From the NCBI RefSeq assembly GCF_003669015.1, contig NZ_CP033069.1, forward strand, positions 4,226,501 to 4,290,500: a DNA stretch of 64,000 nt. Direction: 5' to 3'. The notes beneath the pieces are model-generated. The model worked only from the letters and a program-made list of their open reading frames with translations. It did not search any database and was not told the DNA's origin. Source of the DNA: Acidovorax sp. 1608163 (GTDB lineage: Bacteria; Pseudomonadota; Gammaproteobacteria; Burkholderiales; Burkholderiaceae_C). Positions 7,345 to 17,210 of the stretch are shown here, piece after piece. The position numbers were made by a program, and so were the translations under genes. How positions within the stretch are numbered: position 1 is the first letter of the stretch; each line of letters starts with the position of its first letter.

Positions 7345-9498
7345 TCAAGCGGCGAGGCGCGACAAGTCGGCCACGCGGTTCATCGCCTCGTGCAGGCTTT
7401 TGAGCAGGCCCTGGCGGTTCAGGCGCAGGTCCAGTTGCTCGGCGTTCACCATCACGTCGTCAAAGAACGCATCCACCGGCGCGCGCAGCACGGCCAGGGT
7501 TTGCAAGCTGGCGGTGTAGTCGCCCGCGTCAAACTGCGCGTTGGCCTCGGGCACAAAGCGCTGCAGGGCGGCAAACAGGTCTTTCTCGGCCTGCTCTTGC
7601 AGCAAGGCGGGGTTCACATGCGCATCCACCGGGCCTTCGACCTCGGCCTTTTTCAGGATGTTGCCCACGCGCTTGTTGGCGGCTGCGAGCGCTGGGGCTT
7701 CGGGCAAGGCCGCAAAGGCGCGCACGGCGGCGAGTTGCTTTTCGACCAGGGCCAGTCGCTGTGGGCGCAGGGCCATGACGGCGTCGACTTCCTGCGCCCG
7801 GTAGCCCTGCTCGCGCAGGCTGCCTGCGAGGCGGTCGTAGATGAAGTCGGCGAGCTGTGCCGATGCGTCGGTGATCTTGTCGCCAAAGGCGGGCACAGCA
7901 CCGGCCAGCAGGGCGCTCAAGTCCAGTGGCAGGTCCTTCTCGACCAGCATGCGGATCACACCCAGTGCGTGGCGGCGCAGTGCGAACGGGTCCCGGTCGC
8001 CCGTGGGCAGGTTGCCAATGCCGAACATGCCGACCAGGGTTTCGAGCTTGTCGGCCAGGGCCACCACCACGCCCGCCGTGTTGCGGGGCAGTGCATCGCC
8101 CGCAAAGCGGGGCTTGTAGTGGTCTTCAATGGCGTGGGCCACGGTCTCGCCCAGGCCGTCGTTCAGGGCGTAGTAGCCGCCCATGATGCCTTGCAACTCA
8201 GGGAATTCGCCCACCATGTCGGTCACGAGGTCGGTCTTGGCCAGTTGCGCGGCCAAATCGGCGTCTTGCACCAGTTGCGCATCGCCCAGCTGGGATGCAA
8301 TCGCCTTGGCCAACTCTTTGGAGATGGCGCGCACGCGCTCCACGCGTTCACCCTGCGTGCCCAGCTTGTTGTGATAGACCACCTTGCCCAGGCCGTCAAC
8401 GCGCGAGGCCAGCGTCTTCTTGCGGTCTTGGTCAAAGAAGAACTTCGCATCGGCCAGGCGCGGGCGCACCACGCGCTCGTTGCCGCCAGTCACAAAGCTG
8501 GTGTCTTCGGGGCTGATGTTGCTGACCACCAGGAACTTGTTGGTCAGCTTGCCTGCGGCGTCCAGCAGCGGGAAGTACTTCTGGTTGGCCTTCATCGTGA
8601 GGATGAGGCACTCTTGCGGCACGCCCAGGAACTGCTCTTCAAACTGGCAGATGACTACATTGGGCCGCTCGACCAGCGCGGTCACTTCGTCCAGCAGGGC
8701 TTCGTCTTCAATGGGGCGGGCACCGTTGCCCACTTTGGCAGCGGCAGCAGCGAGCTGGCGGGCGATCTCGGCCTTGCGCTCGGCAAACGATGCGATCACG
8801 GCGCCGTCTTTTTTCAGCGTGGCGGCGTAGCTGTCGGCGTCTGCAAGCACCACGGGCGACACGGCCGCTTCAAAGCGGTGGCCTTGGGTGCTGTTGCCTG
8901 CTGTCAGGCCCAGCGCCTTCACCGGCACCACGGCGCTGCCATGCAGCGCCACCAGGCCATGTGCAGGGCGCACAAAGTTCACACTGCTCCAGCCGGGCAG
9001 CTCGCAGTCGGTTTCGAGCTGGTAGCTCATCACCTTGGGGATGGGCAGCTTGGCGATGGCTTCATCGATGGCCTTTTGCAAGCCAGCAGTCAGCGTTGCA
9101 CCGGGCACCACGCTGTCATAGAACAGGGCCTCGGCCTTGCCATCCTGTGCGCGCTTCAAGGCCGCCACGGCGGCTGCGGGGTCGGACACATCAGCGCCCA
9201 GCGCCTGCAGCTTTTTGAGCAGCGCAGGCGTGGCGTTGCCGTCCGCTTGAAGGCCCACGGTCACAGGCATCAGCTTTTGCTGCACGGCCTTGTCAGCGGC
9301 CTTGTCAGCCACGGCGGTCACATGCGCGGCCAGGCGGCGAGGTGAGGCGAATGGCGTGACGGCAGATGCCGCTGTGGCCAAACCTTGCGCTTTGAGCTGG
9401 TCTGCCAGCACGCTGGCGAAGGCATCGCCCAGCTTCTGCAGCGCCTTGGGGGGCAGCTCTTCCACAAACAGTTCGACGAGGAGATTTTGGGTGGTCAT
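7345..9498 (-). CDS. glyS: Glycine--tRNA ligase beta subunit
   Basis: 717-residue beta subunit of the alpha2beta2 bacterial glycyl-tRNA synthetase; it binds the tRNA while GlyQ holds the catalytic site. The N-terminus NLLVELFVEELPPKALQKLG is diagnostic. The HD-like core (VAHAIEDHYKPRFAGDALP) and the C-terminal anticodon-binding helices (YTASLQTLAVLRAPVDAFFD) are present. ATG 9498 matches the family start; the frame's 49-residue upstream extension does not. Its start is 8 bases after the stop of the ABM gene and it is co-directional with glyQ. Confidence 0.96.
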   Translation of the reverse strand: MTTQNLLVELFVEELPPKALQKLGDAFASVLADQLKAQGLATAASAVTPFASPRRLAAHVTAVADKAADKAVQQKLMPVTVGLQADGNATPALLKKLQALGADVSDPAAAVAALKRAQDGKAEALFYDSVVPGATLTAGLQKAIDEAIAKLPIPKVMSYQLETDCELPGWSSVNFVRPAHGLVALHGSAVVPVKALGLTAGNSTQGHRFEAAVSPVVLADADSYAATLKKDGAVIASFAERKAEIARQLAAAAAKVGNGARPIEDEALLDEVTALVERPNVVICQFEEQFLGVPQECLILTMKANQKYFPLLDAAGKLTNKFLVVSNISPEDTSFVTGGNERVVRPRLADAKFFFDQDRKKTLASRVDGLGKVVYHNKLGTQGERVERVRAISKELAKAIASQLGDAQLVQDADLAAQLAKTDLVTDMVGEFPELQGIMGGYYALNDGLGETVAHAIEDHYKPRFAGDALPRNTAGVVVALADKLETLVGMFGIGNLPTGDRDPFALRRHALGVIRMLVEKDLPLDLSALLAGAVPAFGDKITDASAQLADFIYDRLAGSLREQGYRAQEVDAVMALRPQRLALVEKQLAAVRAFAALPEAPALAAANKRVGNILKKAEVEGPVDAHVNPALLQEQAEKDLFAALQRFVPEANAQFDAGDYTASLQTLAVLRAPVDAFFDDVMVNAEQLDLRLNRQGLLKSLHEAMNRVADLSRLAA

Positions 9499-9506
9499 GG
9501 GATCAA

Positions 9507-9809
9507 TCAGCTCAAAGACGGCGTGACCGCGTTGTAGTGCAGCACGGTAGGAAAGGGGTCGTAGAAATGGTGCAGCAGCGTGCGCCATTCCTGGTATTGG
9601 AGAGAGCCACGAAAGCCCTCGGTGTGGTCTTGCAGCGTAGCCCAACGCACCAGCAGCACGTACTGGTGGTCATCTTCCACGCAGTGCTGCAGCTCATGCC
9701 CTTGGTACCCGGGCATGGACGCAATGATGCGCTGCGCCTGGGCAAAGGCCTGCTCAAACGCGGCCGTCTGGCCGGGCTTGATCTGCAGGGTGGCAATCTC
9801 CAGAACCAT
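9507..9809 (-). CDS. ABM-domain (antibiotic biosynthesis monooxygenase-like) small protein
   Basis: 100-residue single-domain protein with the dimeric alpha+beta-barrel ABM pattern: [19 protein letters not shown], then SMPGYQGHELQHCVEDDHQY and LLVRWATLQDHTEGFRGS. Relatives include heme-degrading and quinone-oxidising monooxygenases, but many members have no known reaction. The ATG shares one base with the stop of glyQ (TGATG) and the stop lies 8 bases before glyS, so it is translated from the same mRNA as both synthetase subunits. Why it sits there is unknown. Confidence 0.85.
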   Translation of the reverse strand: MVLEIATLQIKPGQTAAFEQAFAQAQRIIASMPGYQGHELQHCVEDDHQYVLLVRWATLQDHTEGFRGSLQYQEWRTLLHHFYDPFPTVLHYNAVTPSLS

Positions 9810-10723
9810 CAGGCGGCCTTCTTGGCCGTGGGTGCCATCTGCTCCACCCACTCGCGCGGCGCCATGGGGAAGCCCAGGCGTTCGCGGCTCTCGTAGTAGC
9901 TTTGCGCCACAGCGCGGGCCAGGTTGCGGATGCGGCCGATGTATGCAGCGCGCTCGGTCACGCTGATGGCGCCACGGGCGTCCAGCAGGTTGAAGCTGTG
10001 CGCGGCCTTGAGCACTTGCTCGTACGCGGGCAGCGCCAGCTGCTGCTCCATCAGGTACTTGGCCTGCTTTTCGTGCGCGTTGAAGGCGGTGAACAAAAAG
10101 TCGGCGTCGCTGTGCTCGAAGTTGTAGGTGGACTGCTCCACCTCGTTTTGCTTGTACACGTCGCCGTAACTCAGGGTGTCGGTCCACTTCAGGTTGTAGA
10201 CGTTGTCCACGCCCTGCAGGTACATGGCCAGGCGCTCCAGGCCGTAGGTGATTTCGCCAGTGGCAGGCTTGCAGTCGATGCCGCCCACTTGCTGGAAGTA
10301 GGTGAACTGCGTGACTTCCATGCCGTTGAGCCACACCTCCCAACCCAGGCCCCAGGCGCCCAGGGTGGGGTTCTCCCAGTCGTCTTCGACGAAGCGGATG
10401 TCGTTCTTCTTCAGGTCAAAGCCCAGAGCTTCGAGCGAGCCCAGGTACAGCTCCAGGATGTTGGCCGGTGCGGGCTTGAGCACCACCTGGTACTGGTAGT
10501 AGTGCTGCAGGCGGTTGGGGTTCTCGCCGTAGCGGCCGTCCTTGGGGCGGCGGCTGGGCTGCACGTAGGCGGCCTTCCACGGCTCGGGGCCAATGGCTCG
10601 CAGGAAGGTGGCGGTGTGCGAGGTGCCAGCGCCCACTTCCATGTCATAGGGTTGCAAAAGGGCGCAACCCTGCGCGTCCCAATAGGACTGCAGCTTCAGA
10701 ATGATTTGCTGGAAGGTCAACAT
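9809..10723 (-). CDS. glyQ: Glycine--tRNA ligase alpha subunit
   Basis: 304-residue catalytic subunit of the class II glycyl-tRNA synthetase. Conserved stretches are all present: [78 protein letters not shown] and [23 protein letters not shown] 10723 is followed at once by the family start [14 protein letters not shown]. It is the first gene of a seven-gene leftward chain ending in the rhodanese gene. Confidence 0.97.
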   Translation of the reverse strand: MLTFQQIILKLQSYWDAQGCALLQPYDMEVGAGTSHTATFLRAIGPEPWKAAYVQPSRRPKDGRYGENPNRLQHYYQYQVVLKPAPANILELYLGSLEALGFDLKKNDIRFVEDDWENPTLGAWGLGWEVWLNGMEVTQFTYFQQVGGIDCKPATGEITYGLERLAMYLQGVDNVYNLKWTDTLSYGDVYKQNEVEQSTYNFEHSDADFLFTAFNAHEKQAKYLMEQQLALPAYEQVLKAAHSFNLLDARGAISVTERAAYIGRIRNLARAVAQSYYESRERLGFPMAPREWVEQMAPTAKKAA

Positions 10724-11062
10724 GAGGTGTGGGGCCCTGACAGAGCCAGGGCCGGGCAATAAGAAAGAATGAAAAGGCGGGTCGGCCAGCGCACTGCACA
10801 CAAGCAGAGCACCCAGGCCGCCGGTGCAACCCCTGATTTTACGGCGCAGCCAGCACAGCCGCCGAGGGACGTGCCCCCATGAAAAAAGGCCAGAGCCCTT
10901 TTGGAGCCCCAGCCTTCCCAACCAGTCACGCAAGCAGTAAGCCGTTGCGCACCAGTGACTACCGTTTCAGGCAGCCCGTCGGCGCACCTGTTGTGCGCCA
11001 AGTCTCATATGAAATACCCACCGCTGCACAGTTCACCACCCGTCAAAACTGGCGCGAACCAA
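10724..11062. other. Upstream region of glyQ, no gene seen
   Basis: About 340 bases between the glyQ start and the repeat that follows ansB. I find no credible reading frame. The promoter of glyQ must lie here or close by, but no convincing -35/-10 pair could be picked by eye. Confidence 0.4.
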
Positions 11063-11146
11063 GCGAGCGCCCCCGCGCAAGGGCCGCCCCGCCGCGCTGG
11101 GGGCGTCCCCCTCCGGGGGGAAGGCGCCGAAGGCGACTCAGGGGGA
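11063..11146 (-). repeat. Gene-3'-end repeat (family T), copy 1, directly after ansB
   Basis: Read on the minus strand: CCCCCTGAGTCGCCTTCGGC, a CCCCCCGGAGGGGG hairpin, then GGGGCGGCCCTTGCGCGG. It starts at the base after the ansB stop codon. Two further copies share the CCCCCTGAG start and the GGGGCGGCCCTTGC end and lie in the same orientation at the ends of fabB and fadD. Confidence 0.8.
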
Positions 11147-12343
<1,197 letters not shown>

Positions 12344-12355
12344 TTAACCCAACCC

Positions 12356-12372
12356 TGTGAGTTGAATTCACA
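12356..12372. promoter_or_regulatory. 17-bp dyad between ansB and the LysR gene, possible LysR operator
   Basis: TGTGA-N7-TCACA with perfect 5-base arms lies in the divergent promoter region. LysR regulators bind T-N11-A dyads in such positions, and this one contains that pattern (T at 12358, A at 12370). The assignment to the neighbouring regulator is inference. Confidence 0.4.
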
Positions 12373-12437
12373 CCCATCAAGACGCCTGCCGCACGCCATA
12401 CCTAAGATGGCGGCAGGCCCACCGCACCAAGCGCGCC

Positions 12438-13352
12438 ATGAACCTGCGACAGCTGGAAGTCTTTCAAGCCGTTTTACAAACCGGCAACATGAGCGCGGCC
12501 GCCCGCCTGCTGTGCATCACCCCGTCGGCTGTCAGCAAGGCCGTGGCGCACACCGAGCTGCAGCTGGGCTACCGGCTGTTTCTGCGCACGCCATCGGGCC
12601 TCACGCCCACCCCTGAAGCGCAGGTGCTGGCGACCGAGTCCACGGGCATCTACCGCCAGTTGGACGCGCTCAAACGCACCGCGCGCAACCTGGCCGCCAG
12701 CGACTCGGGCGATGTGCGGCTGGCCGCAATCCCCTCCATCACGCACGAATTCTTGCCACGCCTGCTGCAACACCACGCCCAGCAGCACCCCCAGGTCGGC
12801 GTGGAGGTGCGCACACTGCACCAGGACCAGATGACGCAGGCTTTGCTCACGCGCAGCGTCGACTTTGGGCTGGGGTTCTACAAACACCCGCACCCACAGG
12901 TGGCCAGCGACCTGCTGGTGAGTGGGCGGCTGTACCTGGCCGTGGCCGCCACGGTGTGGGGGCAGGCCCCGCGCACCGCCAGCCCCGGCGCCCGGCTGGC
13001 CCAGGTGCCGGTGATCCGGCTGGTGGGCGACGACCCCATGCGCCAGTCCATTGACGAGATTGCGCAGCGGCTGGGCTCCCCGGCCGGGCCGGGCATCCAG
13101 GTGCAGACCTCGCGCCTGGCGCTGGAGCTGGTGCGCCGGGGCATGGGCTGGACGGTGGTGGACTTTTTGACCGCCACGGGGCTGGACCCCGCGCAGATGG
13201 TGGCACTGGAGTTGCACGAGCTGGCCCCCATGTCGCTGTACAGCTACCACGCCAGGTCGTCCCCGCCCAGCCTACCAGCCACCCGCATGCTGGCCATGCT
13301 GCCGGTGCTGCTGCATCAAACGCTCTCAGGACAGCAGGGGCCGCGTGCATGA
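12438..13352 (+). CDS. LysR-family transcriptional regulator, divergent from ansB
   Basis: 304 residues. The N-terminal winged helix-turn-helix is standard (MNLRQLEVFQAVLQTGNMSAA, then SAVSKAVAHTELQLGYRLF), followed by the linker helix and a periplasmic-binding-protein-like ligand domain from about residue 92. LysR genes usually control the divergent neighbour, so ansB is the likely target, perhaps with asparagine or aspartate as effector. ATG 12438 fits the family start exactly. Confidence 0.9.
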   Translation: MNLRQLEVFQAVLQTGNMSAAARLLCITPSAVSKAVAHTELQLGYRLFLRTPSGLTPTPEAQVLATESTGIYRQLDALKRTARNLAASDSGDVRLAAIPSITHEFLPRLLQHHAQQHPQVGVEVRTLHQDQMTQALLTRSVDFGLGFYKHPHPQVASDLLVSGRLYLAVAATVWGQAPRTASPGARLAQVPVIRLVGDDPMRQSIDEIAQRLGSPAGPGIQVQTSRLALELVRRGMGWTVVDFLTATGLDPAQMVALELHELAPMSLYSYHARSSPPSLPATRMLAMLPVLLHQTLSGQQGPRA

Positions 13353-13460
13353 ATTAACCCAGCACCCGCTCGCCGAGAAGACGGCTTGTTTCGAGAGCCT
13401 CTTGCGCGCTCGTCAGTTATCGTTTGCAGCCTGTGCAATCGCAGGACCCAGACGAGGGCA

Positions 13461-13561
13461 GCCGTGCAAGGGCCGCCCCGCAGCACTGGCTGCGTCCCCC
13501 TTCCCGAATTGCACAGCAATTCGAGAGAAGGGGGAAGGCGCGAAGCGCCTCAGGGGGATCG
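13461..13561 (-). repeat. Gene-3'-end repeat (family T), copy 2, directly after fabB
   Basis: Minus-strand reading begins CCCCCTGAGGCGCTTCGCGC just after the fabB stop, continues through a long hairpin (CCCCCTTCTCTCGAATTG...GAAGGGGG) and ends GGGGCGGCCCTTGCACGG. Same ends and orientation as the copies after ansB and fadD; the central hairpin differs. Confidence 0.8.
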
Positions 13562-13562
13562 C

Positions 13563-14783
13563 TCAATCTCCCCAGCGGCGCAGCACCAGGCTGGCGTTGG
13601 TGCCGCCAAAGCCGAAGCTGTTGGACAGCACAGTGGTCAGCTGCGCATCGCGCGTTTGCGTCACCAGGGGCATGTCGCCCAGGGCGGGGTCGGGCGTTTC
13701 CACATTGGCCGAACCGGCGATGAAACCCTGGTTCAGCATGATCACGCAGTAAATCGCCTCTTGCACGCCCGTGGCGCCCAGCGAGTGGCCGGTGAGCGAC
13801 TTGGTGGACGAGAACGGGGGCACCTTGTCGCCAAACAGGGCACGCATGGCGCGCACTTCCTGCATGTCACCCACCGGGGTGGAGGTACCGTGGGTGTTGA
13901 TGTAGTCGATGGGGGCGTTCAGCCCTTCCATGGCTTGCTGCATGCAGGCAATGGCACCGTCGCCCGAGGGGGCCACCATGTCTTCGCCGTCGCTGGTGGC
14001 ACCAAAGCCCACCACTTCGGCCAGGATGTTGGCGCCGCGGGCCAGAGCGTGCTCCAGGCTTTCCAGCACCACGGCGCCGCCGCCGCCTGCGATCACAAAA
14101 CCATCGCGGTTCGCGTCGTAGGCGCGCGAGGCTTGCTCGGGCGTCTCGTTGTACTTGCTGGACATGGCGCCCATGCCGTCAAACAGCAGCGACATGCCCC
14201 AGGACAGTTCTTCACCACCACCGGCAAACATCACGTCCTGCACGCCCCAGGCGATCTGCTGCGCCGCAGCGCCGATGCAGTGCGCCGATGTGGAACACGC
14301 CGAGGTGATGGAGTAGTTGATGCCCTTGACCTTGAAGTTGGTGGCCAGGCAGGCGGACACGGTGGAGCTCATGCAGCGCGTGACCTGGTACGGCCCCACG
14401 CGGCGGATGCCTTTTTCGCGCAGCGTGTCGGCCGCTTCGATCTGGTTGGCAGGCGAGCCGCCGCCCGAGCCCATGATGAGGCCGGTGCGAGGGTGGCTGA
14501 CCTGCTCGGGCGTCAGGCCCGCTTGTTGGATCGCGTCTTCCAGGGCGATCTGAGCGTAGGCCGCCGCATCGCCCATGAAGCGCAGTTGCTTGCGGTCAAT
14601 GCGCGCTTCGATGTCGATCTCCGGCGCGCCGCCCACCTGGCTGCGCAGGCCCAGTTCCTTGAACTTTTCCACGGCCTTGATGCCGCTCTTGCCCGCACGC
14701 AGCGAAGCTTCTACCGTGGCCAGGTCGTTACCAATGCACGAGACGATGCCCGCGCCGGTGATGACTACGCGCTTTTTGGTCAT
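13563..14783 (-). CDS. fabB: 3-oxoacyl-[acyl-carrier-protein] synthase I
   Basis: Elongating condensing enzyme needed for unsaturated fatty-acid synthesis. 406 residues. The Cys-His-His triad is seen in SACSTSAHC (C163), [12 protein letters not shown] (H298) and [10 protein letters not shown] (K328, H333). Glycine-rich [11 protein letters not shown] lies near the end. ATG 14783 overlaps the fabA stop by four bases (ATGA), so FabA and FabB are translationally coupled. Pairing with fabA marks it as FabB rather than FabF. Confidence 0.96.
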   Translation of the reverse strand: MTKKRVVITGAGIVSCIGNDLATVEASLRAGKSGIKAVEKFKELGLRSQVGGAPEIDIEARIDRKQLRFMGDAAAYAQIALEDAIQQAGLTPEQVSHPRTGLIMGSGGGSPANQIEAADTLREKGIRRVGPYQVTRCMSSTVSACLATNFKVKGINYSITSACSTSAHCIGAAAQQIAWGVQDVMFAGGGEELSWGMSLLFDGMGAMSSKYNETPEQASRAYDANRDGFVIAGGGGAVVLESLEHALARGANILAEVVGFGATSDGEDMVAPSGDGAIACMQQAMEGLNAPIDYINTHGTSTPVGDMQEVRAMRALFGDKVPPFSSTKSLTGHSLGATGVQEAIYCVIMLNQGFIAGSANVETPDPALGDMPLVTQTRDAQLTTVLSNSFGFGGTNASLVLRRWGD

Positions 14784-15301
14784 GCTGCGTCCTTGCCTTC
14801 TTCCTCGCGCTTGAACAAGCCCACACGCAGGTCGTTGGCTACATAAATTTCCTTGCCATCGGCCAGCAAACGGGCATCGCCAATGGCCATGACCAGCTTG
14901 CGCTTGATGACGCGCTTGATGTCGATTTCGTAGGTGACCAGCTTCACGTCTGGGCCCACTTCGCCGGTGAACTTGACCTCGCCCGCACCCAATGCGCGGC
15001 CACGGCCGGGCAGTTGCAGCCAGGTCAGGTAAAAACCGATGAGTTGCCACATGGCATCCAGGCCCAGGCAGCCGGGCATGACAGGGTCACCCTGAAAGTG
15101 GCAGGCGAAAAACCACAGGTCGGGCTTGACGTCCAGTTCCGCGCGGATCTTTCCCAAACCGTGCGCGCCCCCATCGCTGTCGATGTGCGTGATGCGATCA
15201 AACATCAGCATGGGTGGCAGCGGCAGGCGCCCGCTGTCAGCGCCGAACAGCCGGCCCTCGCCCGAGGCGATCAGTTGTTCGTAGGAAAAGGAATCTGCCA
15301 T
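14780..15301 (-). CDS. fabA: 3-hydroxydecanoyl-ACP dehydratase/isomerase
   Basis: Introduces the cis double bond at the C10 stage of fatty-acid synthesis. 173 residues, the normal length. Catalytic His68 in [20 protein letters not shown] and Asp82 in the same block identify FabA rather than FabZ. It is first in the fabA-fabB operon. The 238-bp gap upstream, shared with the 3' end of lnt, holds an FNR-like box. Confidence 0.96.
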   Translation of the reverse strand: MADSFSYEQLIASGEGRLFGADSGRLPLPPMLMFDRITHIDSDGGAHGLGKIRAELDVKPDLWFFACHFQGDPVMPGCLGLDAMWQLIGFYLTWLQLPGRGRALGAGEVKFTGEVGPDVKLVTYEIDIKRVIKRKLVMAIGDARLLADGKEIYVANDLRVGLFKREEEGKDAA

Positions 15302-15450
15302 GTTCAGTCGTGCTCCAGAACGGCGGCTTGGCCGCCTCAAATCATCGTTCGTGCAACCTTCACCCCTGGTTGCGGGCCTCTATTATCAAGGCTTGGCATG
15401 TCCGCCGGACGGGATACACCCTGATTGCGCTCGGGGCTCCCTTTCGCAAC

Positions 15451-15464
15451 ATGACCTGGATCAA
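15451..15464 (-). promoter_or_regulatory. FNR/ANR-like box upstream of fabAB
   Basis: On the minus strand the sequence is TTGATCCAGGTCAT, close to the TTGAT-N4-ATCAA consensus and very like FNR-type sites of other betaproteobacteria. It lies about 150 bases before the fabA start. No good -10 hexamer is found at the usual class II distance, so this is tentative. Confidence 0.35.
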
Positions 15465-15539
15465 GCCAGCGCACGCCCAAGGCACGGCCCGTGGGGAGGT
15501 TTCAGCACCGCCCGCTTCAGGCCAAAGTCGGTCGGCGGC

Positions 15540-17210
15540 TCACTCCATACCAAACGGCAGGTGCCTGGAATACGCCCCAGGCGCCGGGCCGCGCCGACGT
15601 GCCACCCACGCCACACACACCACCAGCAGGCCCGCGCACCACAGGGGCCACAGCCCCCAGCGCGACGCCCACCATGCAAAGGGGGTGACGCCGCCATCGG
15701 CCGACACGCCCTGCCCACGTCCCTGTACCTCGGCGCGCAGCACCCCACGGGTGTGACGCTCCAGCTGGTGGGTGACCACGCCCCGGTGGTCAATGATGGC
15801 CGTGGCGCCGGTGTTGGTGGCGCGCACCATGGGGCGCTCCAGTTCCAGGGTGCGCATGCGGCTGATCTGCAGGTGCTGGTCAATGGCCAGCGTGTTGCCA
15901 AACCAGCCAATGTTGCTGAAGTTGACCATCACCGTGGGTGCCTGGGCTGGGTCGGCAAAGCGCGCGGCCAGCTCTTCGCCAAACAAGTCTTCGTAGCAAA
16001 TGTTGGGGGCAATGCGCTGCCCCACCCACTCGAATGACGCCTGGCCCACCGTGCCCCGGTTGAAATCCCCCAGGGGTATGTTGAGCATGGCCGTGAACCA
16101 CTTGAACAGCGGCGGAATGAATTCACCAAAGGGCACCAGGTGGTGCTTGCTGTAGGTGTAGACGGGCTCGGCCGCGCCGCCACTGGGCATGCCGGGCGTG
16201 CTGGACGGGCGCCAGCCCAGCACCGAGTTGGTGTAGCCCGCACGGGCATTGCCCAGGGGTATGCCCACCAAAGCGGCCTGCGCGCCCTCGGTGTACCGGG
16301 CCTGCAACCCTTCCAGATAGCCCGGAATCAGCTGCTGCGGCAGCAGCGGTATCGCCGTCTCAGGGGCCACGACCAGCGTGGCCGTCTCGCTGCGCAACTG
16401 CTGCGCGTACCACTGCAGCGCCAGCGGCACACCGCTGCCTTCCTCAAATTTTTCATCTTGCGGGATATTGCCCTGCAGCAGGGCCAGTGACAGCGGTGGG
16501 GCCGGGGCCCGCGACGGGGTGTAGCACAGCTCTACCGCACAGTGGCGCTGCAAGGCCGCCCAGCCGCCAACCGCCACCACAGCCAAGACGGCCACCCAGG
16601 TGGACCAACGGCGCAGATCCGACCCGCGGCACTGCACGCACGCCATGGCCAGCCCTGCGGACACCGCCCCCACCCCATACACCCCCACCCAGCGGGGCAG
16701 CGACGCCAGCGGCCCCTGCACATGGGCATAGCCCCCTGCGCCCCACGGAAAGCCCGTGAACCAGGTGCCACGCACCAGCTCCGCCAGCAGCCAAAGCGCT
16801 GCAAAAAGCATAGCTGCCAGCGCTTTATTGGCGGGCGCTAGCGTGCAAAAAGACCATAAAGCCGCCGCATAGTACAGCGCCAGGAACGCCGCCAAGGCCA
16901 GCACAGCGGCCACGGCCAGCGGCGCAGCCAGCCCGCCATAGGTGTGCAAGGAAATGAACAGCCACCAGAAGGTGCCGCACAACCAGGCCAGGGCAAACGA
17001 AAAACCCAGCCAGGCCCCCTGCCGCCCGCTGGGGCGCAGGTGGTGCAGCAACCCTGCCAACACCAGCATCGACAGCCACTGCAGCCACCACACAGGCTGG
17101 CCCGTGCCGGGCCAGGCGAGCGATGCTGCCTGGGCCAGACCGGCCAAGGCAGACAGCCCCGTGGCAGCCACCATCGCAGGGCGGCTGCGCGACATCAACG
17201 CCCGGGCCAT
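15540..17210 (-). CDS. lnt: Apolipoprotein N-acyltransferase
   Basis: Adds the third acyl chain to lipoproteins in the inner membrane. 556 residues, with N-terminal membrane helices, a periplasmic nitrilase domain and one C-terminal helix. The catalytic triad is Glu284 (VAPETAIPLL), Lys355 (YSKHHLVPFGEFIP) and Cys405 (NICYEDLFGEE). ATG 17210 shares a base with the corC stop (TGATG). Residues 118-137, in the transmembrane region, are encoded by a family P palindromic element (copy D), giving TLAPANKALAAM. The enzyme should still be functional. Confidence 0.95.
   Translation of the reverse strand: MARALMSRSRPAMVAATGLSALAGLAQAASLAWPGTGQPVWWLQWLSMLVLAGLLHHLRPSGRQGAWLGFSFALAWLCGTFWWLFISLHTYGGLAAPLAVAAVLALAAFLALYYAAALWSFCTLAPANKALAAMLFAALWLLAELVRGTWFTGFPWGAGGYAHVQGPLASLPRWVGVYGVGAVSAGLAMACVQCRGSDLRRWSTWVAVLAVVAVGGWAALQRHCAVELCYTPSRAPAPPLSLALLQGNIPQDEKFEEGSGVPLALQWYAQQLRSETATLVVAPETAIPLLPQQLIPGYLEGLQARYTEGAQAALVGIPLGNARAGYTNSVLGWRPSSTPGMPSGGAAEPVYTYSKHHLVPFGEFIPPLFKWFTAMLNIPLGDFNRGTVGQASFEWVGQRIAPNICYEDLFGEELAARFADPAQAPTVMVNFSNIGWFGNTLAIDQHLQISRMRTLELERPMVRATNTGATAIIDHRGVVTHQLERHTRGVLRAEVQGRGQGVSADGGVTPFAWWASRWGLWPLWCAGLLVVCVAWVARRRGPAPGAYSRHLPFGME
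16801..16857 (-). repeat. Family P palindromic element, copy D, in frame inside lnt
   Basis: On the minus strand: CACGCTAGCGCCC, six bases, AAAGCGCTGGCAGCTATG. It encodes residues 118-137 of Lnt, within a hydrophobic helix region. It aligns closely with copy B, in the same orientation and reading frame relative to its host gene. Confidence 0.75.

Noticed and set aside
7390..9345. A 651-codon open frame on the plus strand opposite glyS.
   Set aside because: Composition is that of an antisense shadow (long runs rich in His, Gln, Gly and Val), and glyS on the other strand is unmistakable. High GC makes such frames common here.
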